From NCBI RefSeq assembly GCF_035989285.1, contig NZ_CP108513.1:10850001-10914000 (forward strand): 64,000 bases of DNA, in the 5' to 3' direction. Below the pieces are notes generated by a model that was not told the origin of the DNA, made no database searches, and saw only the letters and a list, made by a program, of their open reading frames with translations. The DNA is from Streptomyces sp. NBC_01235. GTDB taxonomy: Bacteria > Actinomycetota > Actinomycetes > Streptomycetales > Streptomycetaceae. The position numbers and the translations under genes were made by a program. Each line of letters opens with the position of its first letter. Within the stretch, counting starts at the first letter, position 1. Below, in pieces: positions 51,401 through 57,568 of the stretch.

Positions 51401-54400
51401 AGCTCGACCTTCACCGGCCGCGAGCCGTTCCTGTCCCCGGCACCCGACGGCGGCGCGCGCCGGTTCCCCGGCGTGGCCCTGCTGGAGCTGGCCCGCGCCG
51501 CGCTGGAGCTGGCCGACGGCCGCCGCGCCGTGGCCGTGCGCGAGGTGCGCTGGCCCGAGCGGATGCCCTGCCTGGACACTCCGTTCGACCTGAACCTGGC
51601 GCTGAACGCCGCCGCCACCGGCGAGTTCCGGTTCGAGGCGTTCGGCACCGGCGAGGACCCGGTGCTGTACGGCACCGGCCGTCTGATCCCCGCCACGGAC
51701 ACCGCGGACGCGCAGAACTTCGCCGCCGTCGACCTGGACGCGCTGCGGGCCCGGTGCCCGCGCACCGAGCCGTCCGGGCCCGGATACCCGGGCGCCCGCG
51801 CCCTCCACGTCGGGACCGACACGGTGCTGGTCGAGCTGGCCCCGGACGCCGAGGCCGTCACCGCACTGGACATGGCGGTCCGCGCCGCAGCCTTCCTGGG
51901 CACCCCGCAACACCCGGAGACGCTGGAGGAACTGCGCGTGCAGGGCGAGGGGCCGGCGGCCTGGGCCGTGGTCCGCAGCCGGGCTTCCCTGCTGGACGTC
52001 GAGCTCCGCACCGCCGACGGGGCACCGGTCCTGACGCTCACCGGGCTCGCCCTGGCCGCCGGAGCCGAACCGCAGCCCGGCACAACCGCCCCGCGGCCCG
52101 TCGCCCCGGCGCCGGGCCGGCGGCCCGGCCTGCGCGGGATGACCCTGGAACAGAGCGTCACCCGCGACATCAAGGAGATCATCGGACGGCTGCTCAGGAT
52201 CGCGCCGGACCGGCTGGACGCCGACGCCAACTTCGCGGACTTCGGCTTCGACTCCATCCGGCTGCCGCAGTTCGCCAAGCAGCTCACCGTGCACTTCGGC
52301 GTCGAGATCACGCCCGCGGTGTTCTTCGGCCACCCGACGCCCGCGCATCTGACGCGGTACTGCCTCGCCGAGCACGGCGCGCTGATCCGCGCGTTCTACG
52401 GTGAGCCGGACGCCGCGTCAGCTGCCCCCGCAGCGCCCGCCGAGCCGGCTCCGCGGGTCCGGCGCAGCTCACTACGGGCCTCGGCGTCGCCCCGCGTCGC
52501 CGATGCCGTCGCAGCGGCCGGGGCCGCCCGGCCGGCCGACGAGCCGATCGCCGTGATCGGCATCAGCGGCCGCTTCCCCGGCGCGCGCGACACCGGCGAG
52601 CTGTGGCGCATCCTCAGCGAGGGCCGGGACGTCGTCACCGCGCCCGACCCGGACCGGTTCACCGGCCCCTGGCAGGGCGGCTGGGCACCAGGTGTGTACG
52701 AGTTCGACCCGCTGTTCTTCGGTATCTCGCCGCGCGAGGCGGAGATGATGGACCCCCGCCAGCGGCTGCTGCTCCAGGAGGCGTGGCGGGCCCTGGAGGA
52801 CGCCGGCCAGGGTGACAGCCGGCTGAATGCGGGCCAGGTCGGCATGTTCGTCGGTGTCGAGGGCGGCGACTACCACCTCACCATCGGGGCGGAGACCACC
52901 ATCACGGCCCAGCACGAGGGGGTGCTCGCCGCACGGCTCGCCTACTTCCTCGACCTGGACGGGCCCAACATGGCGATCAACACCGCCTGTTCGTCCGGTC
53001 TGGTGGCCACCCACCAGGCGTGCCAGAGCCTGCGCAGCGGCGAGTGCGACACGGCCGTCGCTGCCGGGGTCACCCTGCTCCTGCACCCGGACACGATTGC
53101 CGGCATGGCCGGGGCGGGGATGCTCTCCGCGGACGGACGCTGCTTCGCCTTCGACCAGCGCGCCAACGGCATGGTCCCCGCCGAGGCGGTGGCGGTGGTC
53201 GTCCTCAAGCGGCTGTCGCAGGCCGTCGCCGACGGCGACCCGGTCCACGCGGTCATCCGGGGGAGCGGGATCAACTACGACGGACGGACCAACGGCATTG
53301 CCGCGCCCAGCGGCGTCGCCCAGGCCAAGCTCGTCCGGCAGGTCCACGACCGCTTCGGCATCGGCGCCGACGAGGTGACGCACGTGGTCGCGCACGGCAC
53401 CGGGACCCGCCTCGGCGACCCGATCGAGGTCAACGCGCTGGGCGACGCCTTCCGCGGACGTAGCGAGCGGACCGGGTACTGCGCGCTCACCTCGACGAAG
53501 TCCAACCTCGGCCACTCCTTCGCCGCGTCCGGCGTGGTCAGCCTGATCAGCCTCGTGCTGGCGCTGCGGCACCGGACCATCCCGGCGAGCCTGCACGTCG
53601 AGGAGCAGAACGAGTTCATCGACTGGGCCGACAGCCCCTTCTACGTCAACCGCGCCACCCGCGCCTGGGAGACCGCGGACGGGGCGCCGCTCACCGGCGC
53701 GGTGAGCGCCTTCGGGTTGAGCGGCACCAACGCGCACCTGGTGGTGTCCGAGTACCGGGCCGAGACCGTACCGGCCGCGCCGGCGCCGTACCACCTGCTG
53801 CTGGTGTCGGCGCGGACCGAGGCCGCCCTGCGCGAGCGGATCGAGGATCTGGTCCGGGTGCTCGGCGAGGAGACGGCCGACCTGGGCTCCGTCGCCTACA
53901 CCCTCATGGACGGCCGGCGGCACTTCGACCACCGGGTGGCCGTGATCGCGGCCGACCGGGCGCACGCGCTGGACCTGCTGCGCGGCGCGGCCGCGGGCGA
54001 GCGGTCGCCCGTCGTGGTCCGGGGCGCGGTGCCCCGCGGTTTCGAAGGGGCCCACGCCATCCGGAGTTACGGCGAAGAGCTGATCACCCGCCGCCGGGAC
54101 CCCCTGGAGACACTCCAGGCGCTCGCCGACCTGTACTGCCAGGGCTACACCCTGCCCTGGGGCGGGCTGTACGACGTCCCGCCGCGGCGGGTCAGCCTCC
54201 CCGGGTACCCCTTCGCCCGGGAGACCTACCGCCTCGGCGGCCCGGTCTGCGCCCGCCCGGCCCCTGCGGCCGCCCCGGCTGCCGAGCCGGTCGCGACGGA
54301 GCCCCCGGCGACAGAGGCGACGGGCACCACCCGGCCGAGCGGATCGAGCATGACGGGCCTGCGCCGCCGGCTGCTCGCCGGACCGGCCGCCCCCACGACG

Positions 54401-54454
54401 GTGACCGCCGGTGCCGGCAGCGCCGGCGTCAGCGCAAAGAGCAAGGAACGGTGA
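42407..54454 (+). CDS. trans-AT PKS, MT-ACP-KS-DH-KR-ACP0-MT-ACP-KS-DH0-ACP-KS
   Basis: Largest protein of the window, 4015 aa from ATG 42407. Order by residue: MT 1-348 (EIGAGTGS); ACP 380-451 (Ser412); KS 486-901; DH 1085-1347 (HVVGGRSLLP, LLDAALQ); KR 1362-1795 (GGAGGIG, FSS, NYAAG); serine-less ACP 1849-1915 (Arg1879); MT 1922-2263 (EVGAGTGG); ACP 2305-2378 (Ser2336); KS 2410-2822; inactive DH 2978-3223; ACP 3248-3322 (Ser3283); KS 3378-3785; linker tail. All three KSs keep Cys-His-His. It starts by completing the module of the 36663 protein and ends in a bare KS whose MT-ACP is probably on the 22673 protein. Two stretches (44255-45600 and 47030-47735) use clearly different codons. The KR has VHG instead of LDG, so it may set the opposite hydroxyl configuration. 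Confidence 0.94.
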   Translation: MDELLGRLLWAQLRTAGWCGDDVTDISEVTARHNAPQHVARWFAASIDRLREQGLVRRSGDLCVALDAEPPAEAWAAWERRRDELLADASTRPRLVIAEAMLRTLPQLLAGEKLTTDVLFPGGSMELVRPVYRGNPMADFLNEIVAEAVGGYVHHRRAEDPSARVRLLEIGAGTGSTSQDVLRTLADVRDAVEEYRFTDLSRAFLQQAEAAFHADAPYLRTAVLDIERPPAEQGADTASYDVVLATNVLHATRRVREAVAHAKSLLRPGGLLVLNEMNDSSMLSHVAFGLLEGWWLHEDPELRMPASPALTSASWERVLSEAGFRSVFFPVAEVPGVEGQIVIAQSDGILPGATAPGPAAAAPAVEQAALARAAEPVASHRAALLTELAGALQMPETSIAGDRAFRDYGLDSILGIQFVQRVNTVLGTELATTVLFEHGTLDQLAAFVDSSGLVAPARLQAPMQVPAPVAAATVAPVETTDDALEPIAIVGLSGRFAGSRTPEELWEHLAAGTDLVGDVTRWDLSHLKRRNPDFCTRGAFLDGHDEFDPLFFGVSGLEAEFMDPQQRVFLEESWTALENAGYAGAGVRGSRCGVYAGFTGGDYHSLYRTEESFPQAMMGQAGSILSARIAYMLDLRGPAVTVDTACSSSLVAVHLACEALRSGGLDMALAGGVFVLSTPEFFASAQAAGMLSASGRCAAFDAGADGFVPGEGAGVVVLRRLRDALADGDFVHGVIRGSGVNQDGASNGITAPRVGAQEALLGEVWDRFGVDAGSIGLVEAHGTGTALGDPVEFEALSRAFGARSDGRGFCALGTVKANLGHTAAAAGVAGVVKAVLALRHGKVPPLVHFERVNPRIALEGSPFYVNGGLREWVPGVGGSRLAAVSAFGFSGTNAHVVIEQAPQRLRVARVVPGCLVVLSAASVEQVREQAGALLGWADSAVGRDTPLADVSFTLLTGRRHVRHRLAVVVSDRAGLVAALSGWLENGAAPGVFVSETSQPAQHPAGLVRYAQECLRECGAPSGLDGAAYRERLSAVAELFVQGQDFDFGVLFAEGGFARVPLPTYPFARRRYWPAKAERRPSAGGREELHPLVHANTSMLGTTRFTTTLTGEEFFLADHVVGGRSLLPGVVSLEMARAAVCLALDEGEQSLRLRNVTWPRPVISDGTPVTLRITLSDTPSGAIGFAIHGEDAVVHCQGEAERLTLPAPATDPAPPAGRRITAEENYAALRARGIEHGPRLRALTDVHLGADRAVSRLLAPSDVASGDYWLHPSLLDAALQTVVAFSAGTGASASAVPFAADEVAVFGPCPEHPVAIARATGASAFDVDVCAEDGTVCVRIQGLHLRELDRQATAPALPSPSAADRDGADGGVFLVPTWTPVPTKELRAADPAPAGTVLVVGEDGPYRRRVLAALPEAVAADSAATAGRDGLAQVLWVAPEPAGAPAEEQDRGVLEVLRLVKSLLAAGYGERELWLTVATVATQAVTPDEPNEPAHASVHGLVGALAKEYPHWQVRLVDLPASGPWPVRDLLTLPAVDATLAYRSGCWYAQRWLPAAVPVGVGGVRRGGVYVVVGGAGGIGVVWSEYVARVYGAQVVWLGRRPVDAVIGAGVERVAAVGPRPVYVVADVTDAAAVERAAVVVRERFGAVHGVVHSGLVLADRSLASMSEGEFRAALDVKVAGSVHLVEAFGGPSLELVLFFSSLNAFLRAAGQSNYAAGCTFQDAFAARLAVELPGRVRVVHWGYWGSVGAVSTPAQRERMRRLGLVSIEAPEAMAAVEAVVAGPRVHTGFLNTNGSVDVAGITIAPVPVGDLKPLPALARIVQADLEERFASAAVPVDLPSAGAAGLDVAEVLGLVSEVLGVEGEAIDAQAPLEEYGWDRVRLAAFVERLRGRGIEADERSLLTAHTLAELIQETRESTGGVDALIADLLWDRLSATGWFTAPVDDVCALAHGHLGRWLDETLRLLDARGHVRYDGMSCTPLRPAPQSAWSEWDRTKETVLAGPDFRTQVVLIDTVLKALPDVLTGRRLATEILFPDSSMDLVQGLYQGNRLADFFNGVLADAVAVYVERRLAEDPAARVRILEVGAGTGGTSAMVFRRLRPYRDAIAEYRYTDLSPAFLQHAERAYGPDNPFLVYGLLDIERSPADQDVELGTYDLVVATNVLHATRRMHRTLAHAKALLRPNGLLLVNELTRNEVWVHLTFGLLEGWWLSEDAELRIPGGPVLAPATWRRALGDVGFRTVAFPLGADRDLPHHVIMAESDGVISLVSEPRPRAVEPMAEAAVVQEPPVEEPSVEDRAAVRERGVELLRTLFAETLKVEIADLDPHASFESFGIDSIVVVQLTARLRQVFGEVGSTLLFEHRTLASLAEHFGRTHPDVLTAGARNAAPSAPETAAKVMPAPVRREEREEDVAIVGLAGRYPGADALDAFWANLRAGHDSVTEVPADRWAATAGRDWHGGFLSGVDRFDPLFFGISPVDAELMDPQERLFLECSYATLQDAGYTRDALNAQGRVGVYVGVMYSEYQLYGAQEQLAGEPVAMAGSAASIANRVSYFADFTGPSLAVDTMCSASLTAIHLACESIRRGESDLALAGGVNVSVHPNKFLMLGQGGFLSEAGRCAAFGAQGDGFVPAEGVGAVLLKPLSRAVADGDRIHGVIKGSAVNHGGRTNGYTVPDPAAQRAVIAEALTRAGIDPATVSYVEAHGTGTSLGDPIEIAGLAGALGDRAGQAHPVAIGSVKSNIGHAESAAGIAGLTKVLLQMRHGELVPTLHTHALNPHIDFAGTPFQVQREVGPWRTDGTPRRAGISSFGAGGANAHVIVEEYTPPPVRRYPAPGLVVLSAKDEDRLRAAAGELAAFLDTAEVDLTELVHSLQTGREAMTERLAFWTDTVAGARDRLRAFAERRTGEWHRGRAGREPGTVAAGTWLDQGAYDRVLEAWTRGHAVDWSRLYRAGSPRRIALPTYPFARERCWIAQSPTPGARPLHPLLHRNTSDLTEVRYSSTFTGREPFLSPAPDGGARRFPGVALLELARAALELADGRRAVAVREVRWPERMPCLDTPFDLNLALNAAATGEFRFEAFGTGEDPVLYGTGRLIPATDTADAQNFAAVDLDALRARCPRTEPSGPGYPGARALHVGTDTVLVELAPDAEAVTALDMAVRAAAFLGTPQHPETLEELRVQGEGPAAWAVVRSRASLLDVELRTADGAPVLTLTGLALAAGAEPQPGTTAPRPVAPAPGRRPGLRGMTLEQSVTRDIKEIIGRLLRIAPDRLDADANFADFGFDSIRLPQFAKQLTVHFGVEITPAVFFGHPTPAHLTRYCLAEHGALIRAFYGEPDAASAAPAAPAEPAPRVRRSSLRASASPRVADAVAAAGAARPADEPIAVIGISGRFPGARDTGELWRILSEGRDVVTAPDPDRFTGPWQGGWAPGVYEFDPLFFGISPREAEMMDPRQRLLLQEAWRALEDAGQGDSRLNAGQVGMFVGVEGGDYHLTIGAETTITAQHEGVLAARLAYFLDLDGPNMAINTACSSGLVATHQACQSLRSGECDTAVAAGVTLLLHPDTIAGMAGAGMLSADGRCFAFDQRANGMVPAEAVAVVVLKRLSQAVADGDPVHAVIRGSGINYDGRTNGIAAPSGVAQAKLVRQVHDRFGIGADEVTHVVAHGTGTRLGDPIEVNALGDAFRGRSERTGYCALTSTKSNLGHSFAASGVVSLISLVLALRHRTIPASLHVEEQNEFIDWADSPFYVNRATRAWETADGAPLTGAVSAFGLSGTNAHLVVSEYRAETVPAAPAPYHLLLVSARTEAALRERIEDLVRVLGEETADLGSVAYTLMDGRRHFDHRVAVIAADRAHALDLLRGAAAGERSPVVVRGAVPRGFEGAHAIRSYGEELITRRRDPLETLQALADLYCQGYTLPWGGLYDVPPRRVSLPGYPFARETYRLGGPVCARPAPAAAPAAEPVATEPPATEATGTTRPSGSSMTGLRRRLLAGPAAPTTVTAGAGSAGVSAKSKER
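44255..45600 (+). other. Codon-usage patch covering most of a KS domain
   Basis: Within the 42407 gene, codons switch abruptly from C/G-ending GTC, CTG, GGC, GAC to TTG, GTG, GGT, GGG, GAT, TTT; for example TTGGATTTGCGTGGTCCT near 44305. They return to the cluster norm around 45600. The patch begins inside the KS and runs through its post-KS linker, so it looks imported by homologous recombination. Confidence 0.75.
47030..47735 (+). other. Codon-usage patch covering the catalytic KR domain
   Basis: A second stretch of T- and G-ending codons (GGTGGTGTGTATGTGGTC near 47100) starts at the end of the KR structural part and ends after the VSIEAPEAM segment. It coincides closely with the catalytic KR half of the 42407 protein, and normal codons resume on both sides. 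Confidence 0.75.
47950..48150 (+). other. Serine-less acyl carrier domain (ACP0), Ser to Arg
   Basis: ACP fold between KR and MT of the 42407 protein. The motif is EYGWDRVRL, with CGG (Arg1879) at 48041-48043 where serine is expected. An intact ACP follows after the MT, so the module still has one working carrier. Confidence 0.88.
51340..52075 (+). other. Inactive dehydratase-like domain (DH0)
   Basis: The double-hotdog DH fold can be traced (HPLLHRNTSD start, LTGLAL end). The catalytic His motif HxxxGxxxxP is replaced by SPAPDGGARRFP, and the second-half HPxxLDxxxQ motif by VTALDMAVR. Neither the His nor the DxxxQ motif is kept, so dehydration here is not expected. Pyran-synthase-like domains usually keep the His, so that role is unlikely too. 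Confidence 0.8.
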
Positions 54455-54498
54455 TGGCCGCCGACCGGGCCATCGACGCGGAACGAGGAGAGAACGCG

Positions 54499-56067
54499 GT
54501 GCTACCGATAGCAGACGAGGGCGGAACGCGCCCCGGGATCCCCGGACTTCCCTGTGTCCACAGCATGTTCGAGGAGCGGGTTCGGGAGAACCCCGACGCG
54601 ATCGCGCTGACCTTCGAGGGGCAACACCTCACGTACGAAGAACTCAACCGGCGTGCCAACCGGGTGGCCAACCTGCTGCGCGACCGCGGCGCCGGGCCGG
54701 AGGTGCTGATAGGCATCGCGCTGGAACGCTCGGTGGAGCTGGTCGTGGCGATCCTCGGCGTCCTCAAGAGCGGCGCCGGCTACCTGCCGCTCGACCCCCA
54801 GTACCCGGCGCAGCGGCTCGCCCTGATGCTGTCCGACTCGCGGGTGCCGCTGCTGCTGACCGCGGACTCCGTCCGGGACAGGTTCCCGGCCGAGGAGGGC
54901 CGTGGCGTGCTCGTCCTTGAGGACCTGGCCGGCGAGCTGGCGGCGACGAGCGACGAGAACCCGCCCACCACGGCGACCAACGCGAACCTGGCCTACGTCA
55001 TCTACACCTCGGGGTCCACCGGCAAGCCGAAGGGCGTGCTGATCGACCACTACAACGTGACGCGGCTGTTCACCCGCACCGAGCACTGGTTCGGCTTCGC
55101 CGCGACCGACGTGTGGCCGCTGTTCCACTCCGCCGCGTTCGACCTGTCGGTGTGGGAGATGTGGGGTGCCCTCGCCTACGGCGGCCGGCTGGTCGTCGTC
55201 CCGCACCTGGTGGCGCGCTCCTACGAGGCGTTCCACGCCCTGGTGGCGAACGAGGGGGTCACGATGCTGACCCAGACCCCCACCGCGTTCAAGCAGTTCG
55301 CCCAGGCCCAGGAGCTCAGCGGCACCGAACTCGCCCTGCGCTTCGTGGTGTTCGCCGGCGAGGCGCTCAACATCCCGAGCCTGGCCCCGTGGTTCGACCG
55401 GCACGGCGACCGCAGCCCGCGGCTGGTCAACATGTACGGCATCACCGAGACCACGGTGCACGTCACCTACCGCGAGATCGACCGCGCCGACACGGCGAAC
55501 ACCGCCAGCGTCGTCGGACCGCCGATCCCCGACCTGCGGGTGCACATCCTCGACGAGCAGATGAACCCCGTTCCCGAGGGCACGGTCGGCGAGATCTACG
55601 TCGGCGGTCCCGGCGTCGGCCGCGGCTACCTCCGCCGGCCGGAGCTCAACCGCAAGCGGTTCCTGCCCAACCCGTACTCCACCGAGCCCGGCGCGACGCT
55701 CTACCGCAGCGGCGACCTCGCCGTCCCGCTGCCCGGCGGCGACATCCAGTACGTGGGCCGCAGCGACCACCAGGTGAAGGTCCGCGGCCACCGTGTGGAG
55801 CTGGGCGAGATCGAGAGCGCGCTGCTCGCCCACGCAGGGGTCAAGGACGCGGTCGCCGCCGTCCAGGACCAGGACACCGACTTCCCGAAGGTGGTCGCCT
55901 ACGTCGTCCCGGTCCAAGAGGCCCCGTCCTTGAAGGACCTGCGCCGCTTCCTCCAGGACCGGGTACCGGACTACATGCTTCCCAACGCGGTCGTCCCCAT
56001 CACCGAACTGCCCCTGACCGCCAGCGGCAAACTGGAACGCAAAGCCCTGCCCTGGCCCGCCGCATGA
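54499..56067 (+). CDS. Stand-alone NRPS adenylation enzyme
   Basis: Amino-acid adenylating enzyme without carrier domain, 522 aa. GTG 54499 is preferred because AGGAGAG lies just upstream; the frame is open to 54451, where GTG overlaps the PKS stop. Core motifs are complete: YTSGSTGKPKG (A3), FDLSVWEMWG (A4), NMYGITETT (A5), GEIYVGG, YRSGDL (A7), GRSDHQVKVRGHRVELGEIE (A8) and the final SGKLERK lysine. Aligned by eye to the PheA pocket, the specificity residues read about D-L-W-T-V-A-M-V-H-K, near the Thr-type code but not a match I can assign. It ends the cluster and is the obvious partner for the A-less C-PCP unit of the 22673 protein, about 27 kb upstream. Confidence 0.92.
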   Translation: MLPIADEGGTRPGIPGLPCVHSMFEERVRENPDAIALTFEGQHLTYEELNRRANRVANLLRDRGAGPEVLIGIALERSVELVVAILGVLKSGAGYLPLDPQYPAQRLALMLSDSRVPLLLTADSVRDRFPAEEGRGVLVLEDLAGELAATSDENPPTTATNANLAYVIYTSGSTGKPKGVLIDHYNVTRLFTRTEHWFGFAATDVWPLFHSAAFDLSVWEMWGALAYGGRLVVVPHLVARSYEAFHALVANEGVTMLTQTPTAFKQFAQAQELSGTELALRFVVFAGEALNIPSLAPWFDRHGDRSPRLVNMYGITETTVHVTYREIDRADTANTASVVGPPIPDLRVHILDEQMNPVPEGTVGEIYVGGPGVGRGYLRRPELNRKRFLPNPYSTEPGATLYRSGDLAVPLPGGDIQYVGRSDHQVKVRGHRVELGEIESALLAHAGVKDAVAAVQDQDTDFPKVVAYVVPVQEAPSLKDLRRFLQDRVPDYMLPNAVVPITELPLTASGKLERKALPWPAA

Positions 56068-56103
56068 CACCGCCCGGCGGCAGGTCGGGTGCGGGCAACG
56101 CCC

Positions 56104-56510
56104 TCACCGCGGGGCCGAAGTCAGCACCGTCCCACCTGCCGCCAGGCACGCCAGAGCACACCGGATCCAGCGGTACTTGACCGCGAGGATGAGCCCGAGG
56201 GCGCAGAACTGCTCCAGCATCCAGCGGCCGGGGTCGCGGCCCGCGGTAAGGACCGAAGCCGTCAGCCGGTCGGGGCCCGCGGTGCCGTCGAGTGCGGTCA
56301 CCGTCGGGTCGGCCCCGGCCCCGCCGGGCCGCGGGCGCCGGGGTGGTCCCGGTGCGGGGCAGGATCACCAGGATCAGCATCGCGATCCCGGCCGGCCACA
56401 CCGCGGCACCCGCCATGCCGACCGGGCCGGAGACCAGCCGCCCGTGCCCGGCCGACACGACGAGCGCGGGCACGGCGACGGCGCCCGACAGCAGGATCGA
56501 GGCCTTGGCG
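56104..56510 (-). pseudogene. Membrane-protein remnant, frameshifted
   Basis: On the minus strand two hydrophobic segments appear in different frames: an upstream part (about 56510-56300) with PALVVSAGHG and AGIAMLILVIL, and a downstream part (about 56301-56104) with FCALGLILAVKYRW and ALACLAAGGTVL. Together they look like pieces of one multi-pass membrane protein broken by a frameshift. The 5' side is cut where transposase-like sequence begins. Family not recognised. Confidence 0.4.
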
Positions 56511-56513
56511 GCC

Positions 56514-56786
56514 GGGATGCGCGATTACGCGGCGGCACACGACTGGCTGACCATCGTGCAACTGCCCTCGTATGCAACCGACTTGAACCTGGTCGAGGGC
56601 GTCTGGTCGCTGTTACGACGCGGCCCGCTGGCCAACACCGCCTTCACCGACGACGAGCACCTGGAACGCACCCTCCGCCGGGGGCTGCGTCACATTCAGC
56701 TCCGCCCCGACCTGATCGACGGCTGCCTTGCCGGCACCGGACTCACGATCACACATCGGCCGACAACAATCCGAAGAGCTCAGTAG
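56514..56786 (+). mobile_element. IS630-family transposase, C-terminal fragment
   Basis: About 90 residues match the C-terminal end of IS630-type DDE transposases: AAHDWLTIVQLPSYA, then DLNLVEGVWSLLRR (normally LNPVEGVW, containing the last catalytic acid) and LRHIQLRPDLIDGCL. The catalytic N-terminal part is missing and the upstream frame is unrelated. No inverted ends were found. It marks an old insertion or deletion just outside the PKS cluster. Confidence 0.75.
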
Positions 56787-56996
56787 GTTCACCGGTTCGG
56801 ACCCCGTCCTCGTGGCCCCTGTCGTGCCCCGGAGCGCCCTTGGAGTACGCGGAATCCCCAGTGGCCGGCATGCATCCAGGAGAGAGAGGCGGACCAGCCA
56901 CCGTGAGCGATCTGCCGATGCCCGCCGCTGTCCGGAGTTGAGGGGCCACCGGAATGAGAAGTCGAACGTTCCGCAACTCGAGCCACCCGCTCCGAG

Positions 56997-57467
56997 TCAG
57001 GGGCCGGCGTGCCGCTCCAGCAGGGACCGGACACTGAAGGGCTGTACCTCGAGCAGGACGATGGTGGTGTTGGACCGGACAACCCCAGGCGCTTCCAGCA
57101 ACAGGTTCGTGATGCGGTGCAGGTCTTCGGTGTCACGGGCGACAACGCGGGCGAGCAGGTCGCCGTCGCCGGTGGTGACGAGCAACTCGACCACCTCGGG
57201 AATGCGCAGGATCGCCTCGCGGGTGGGATGTCCCACGCGCTGGCTGATCGACATCGTGATGAGGGCCAGCAGCGGATAGCCGAGACCCGCGGGTGCCACG
57301 CGCCGACTGTGCTCCCTCAGCTGACCGCTTTCTTCAAGCCGCTTCAGACGCGCCTGCACGGTGTTGCGGGCCAGACCGAGTCGGTCGGCCAAGGCCACCG
57401 TCGTGGCCCGTGGGTCCGCGTCGAGCGCCAGGAGGATCCGGGCGTCGAGAGCGTCGACGTTTCGCAT
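56997..57467 (-). CDS. Lrp/AsnC-family transcriptional regulator
   Basis: A 156-aa regulator with an N-terminal winged helix-turn-helix (DARILLALDADPRATTVALADRLGLARNTVQARLKRLE) and a C-terminal RAM effector domain (LVTTGDGDLLARVVARDTEDL). ATG at 57467 fits the family's usual start; the frame is open further upstream. It is transcribed divergently from the decarboxylase gene, 101 bp apart, and probably controls it in response to an amino acid. It is complete, unlike most of its neighbours on the right. A link to the PKS cluster is not shown. Confidence 0.93.
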   Translation of the reverse strand: MRNVDALDARILLALDADPRATTVALADRLGLARNTVQARLKRLEESGQLREHSRRVAPAGLGYPLLALITMSISQRVGHPTREAILRIPEVVELLVTTGDGDLLARVVARDTEDLHRITNLLLEAPGVVRSNTTIVLLEVQPFSVRSLLERHAGP

Positions 57468-57568
57468 GGTGCTCAGTATGGCACAGCATGGACGTACGAC
57501 ATTGAGCATTCTGCTCATGCATCTTGCAACATATTGCGCATTCCGATGCACCTTTCTAGGTTGCCGCT
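57468..57568. promoter_or_regulatory. Divergent promoter region with palindrome
   Basis: AT-richer spacer between the Lrp gene and the decarboxylase gene. It holds a perfect palindrome TGAGCA-TTC-TGCTCA (57503-57517), followed by TTGCAACATATTGCGCA, a loose dyad. Lrp-family proteins bind such imperfect palindromes, so this is the likely operator for the divergent pair. Confidence 0.6.

Noticed and set aside
53760..56067. Thioesterase or reductase release domain at the end of the assembly line
   Set aside because: After the last KS of the 42407 protein there is only a low-complexity tail, and the next gene is an adenylation enzyme. No TE fold was seen at the end of any PKS protein.
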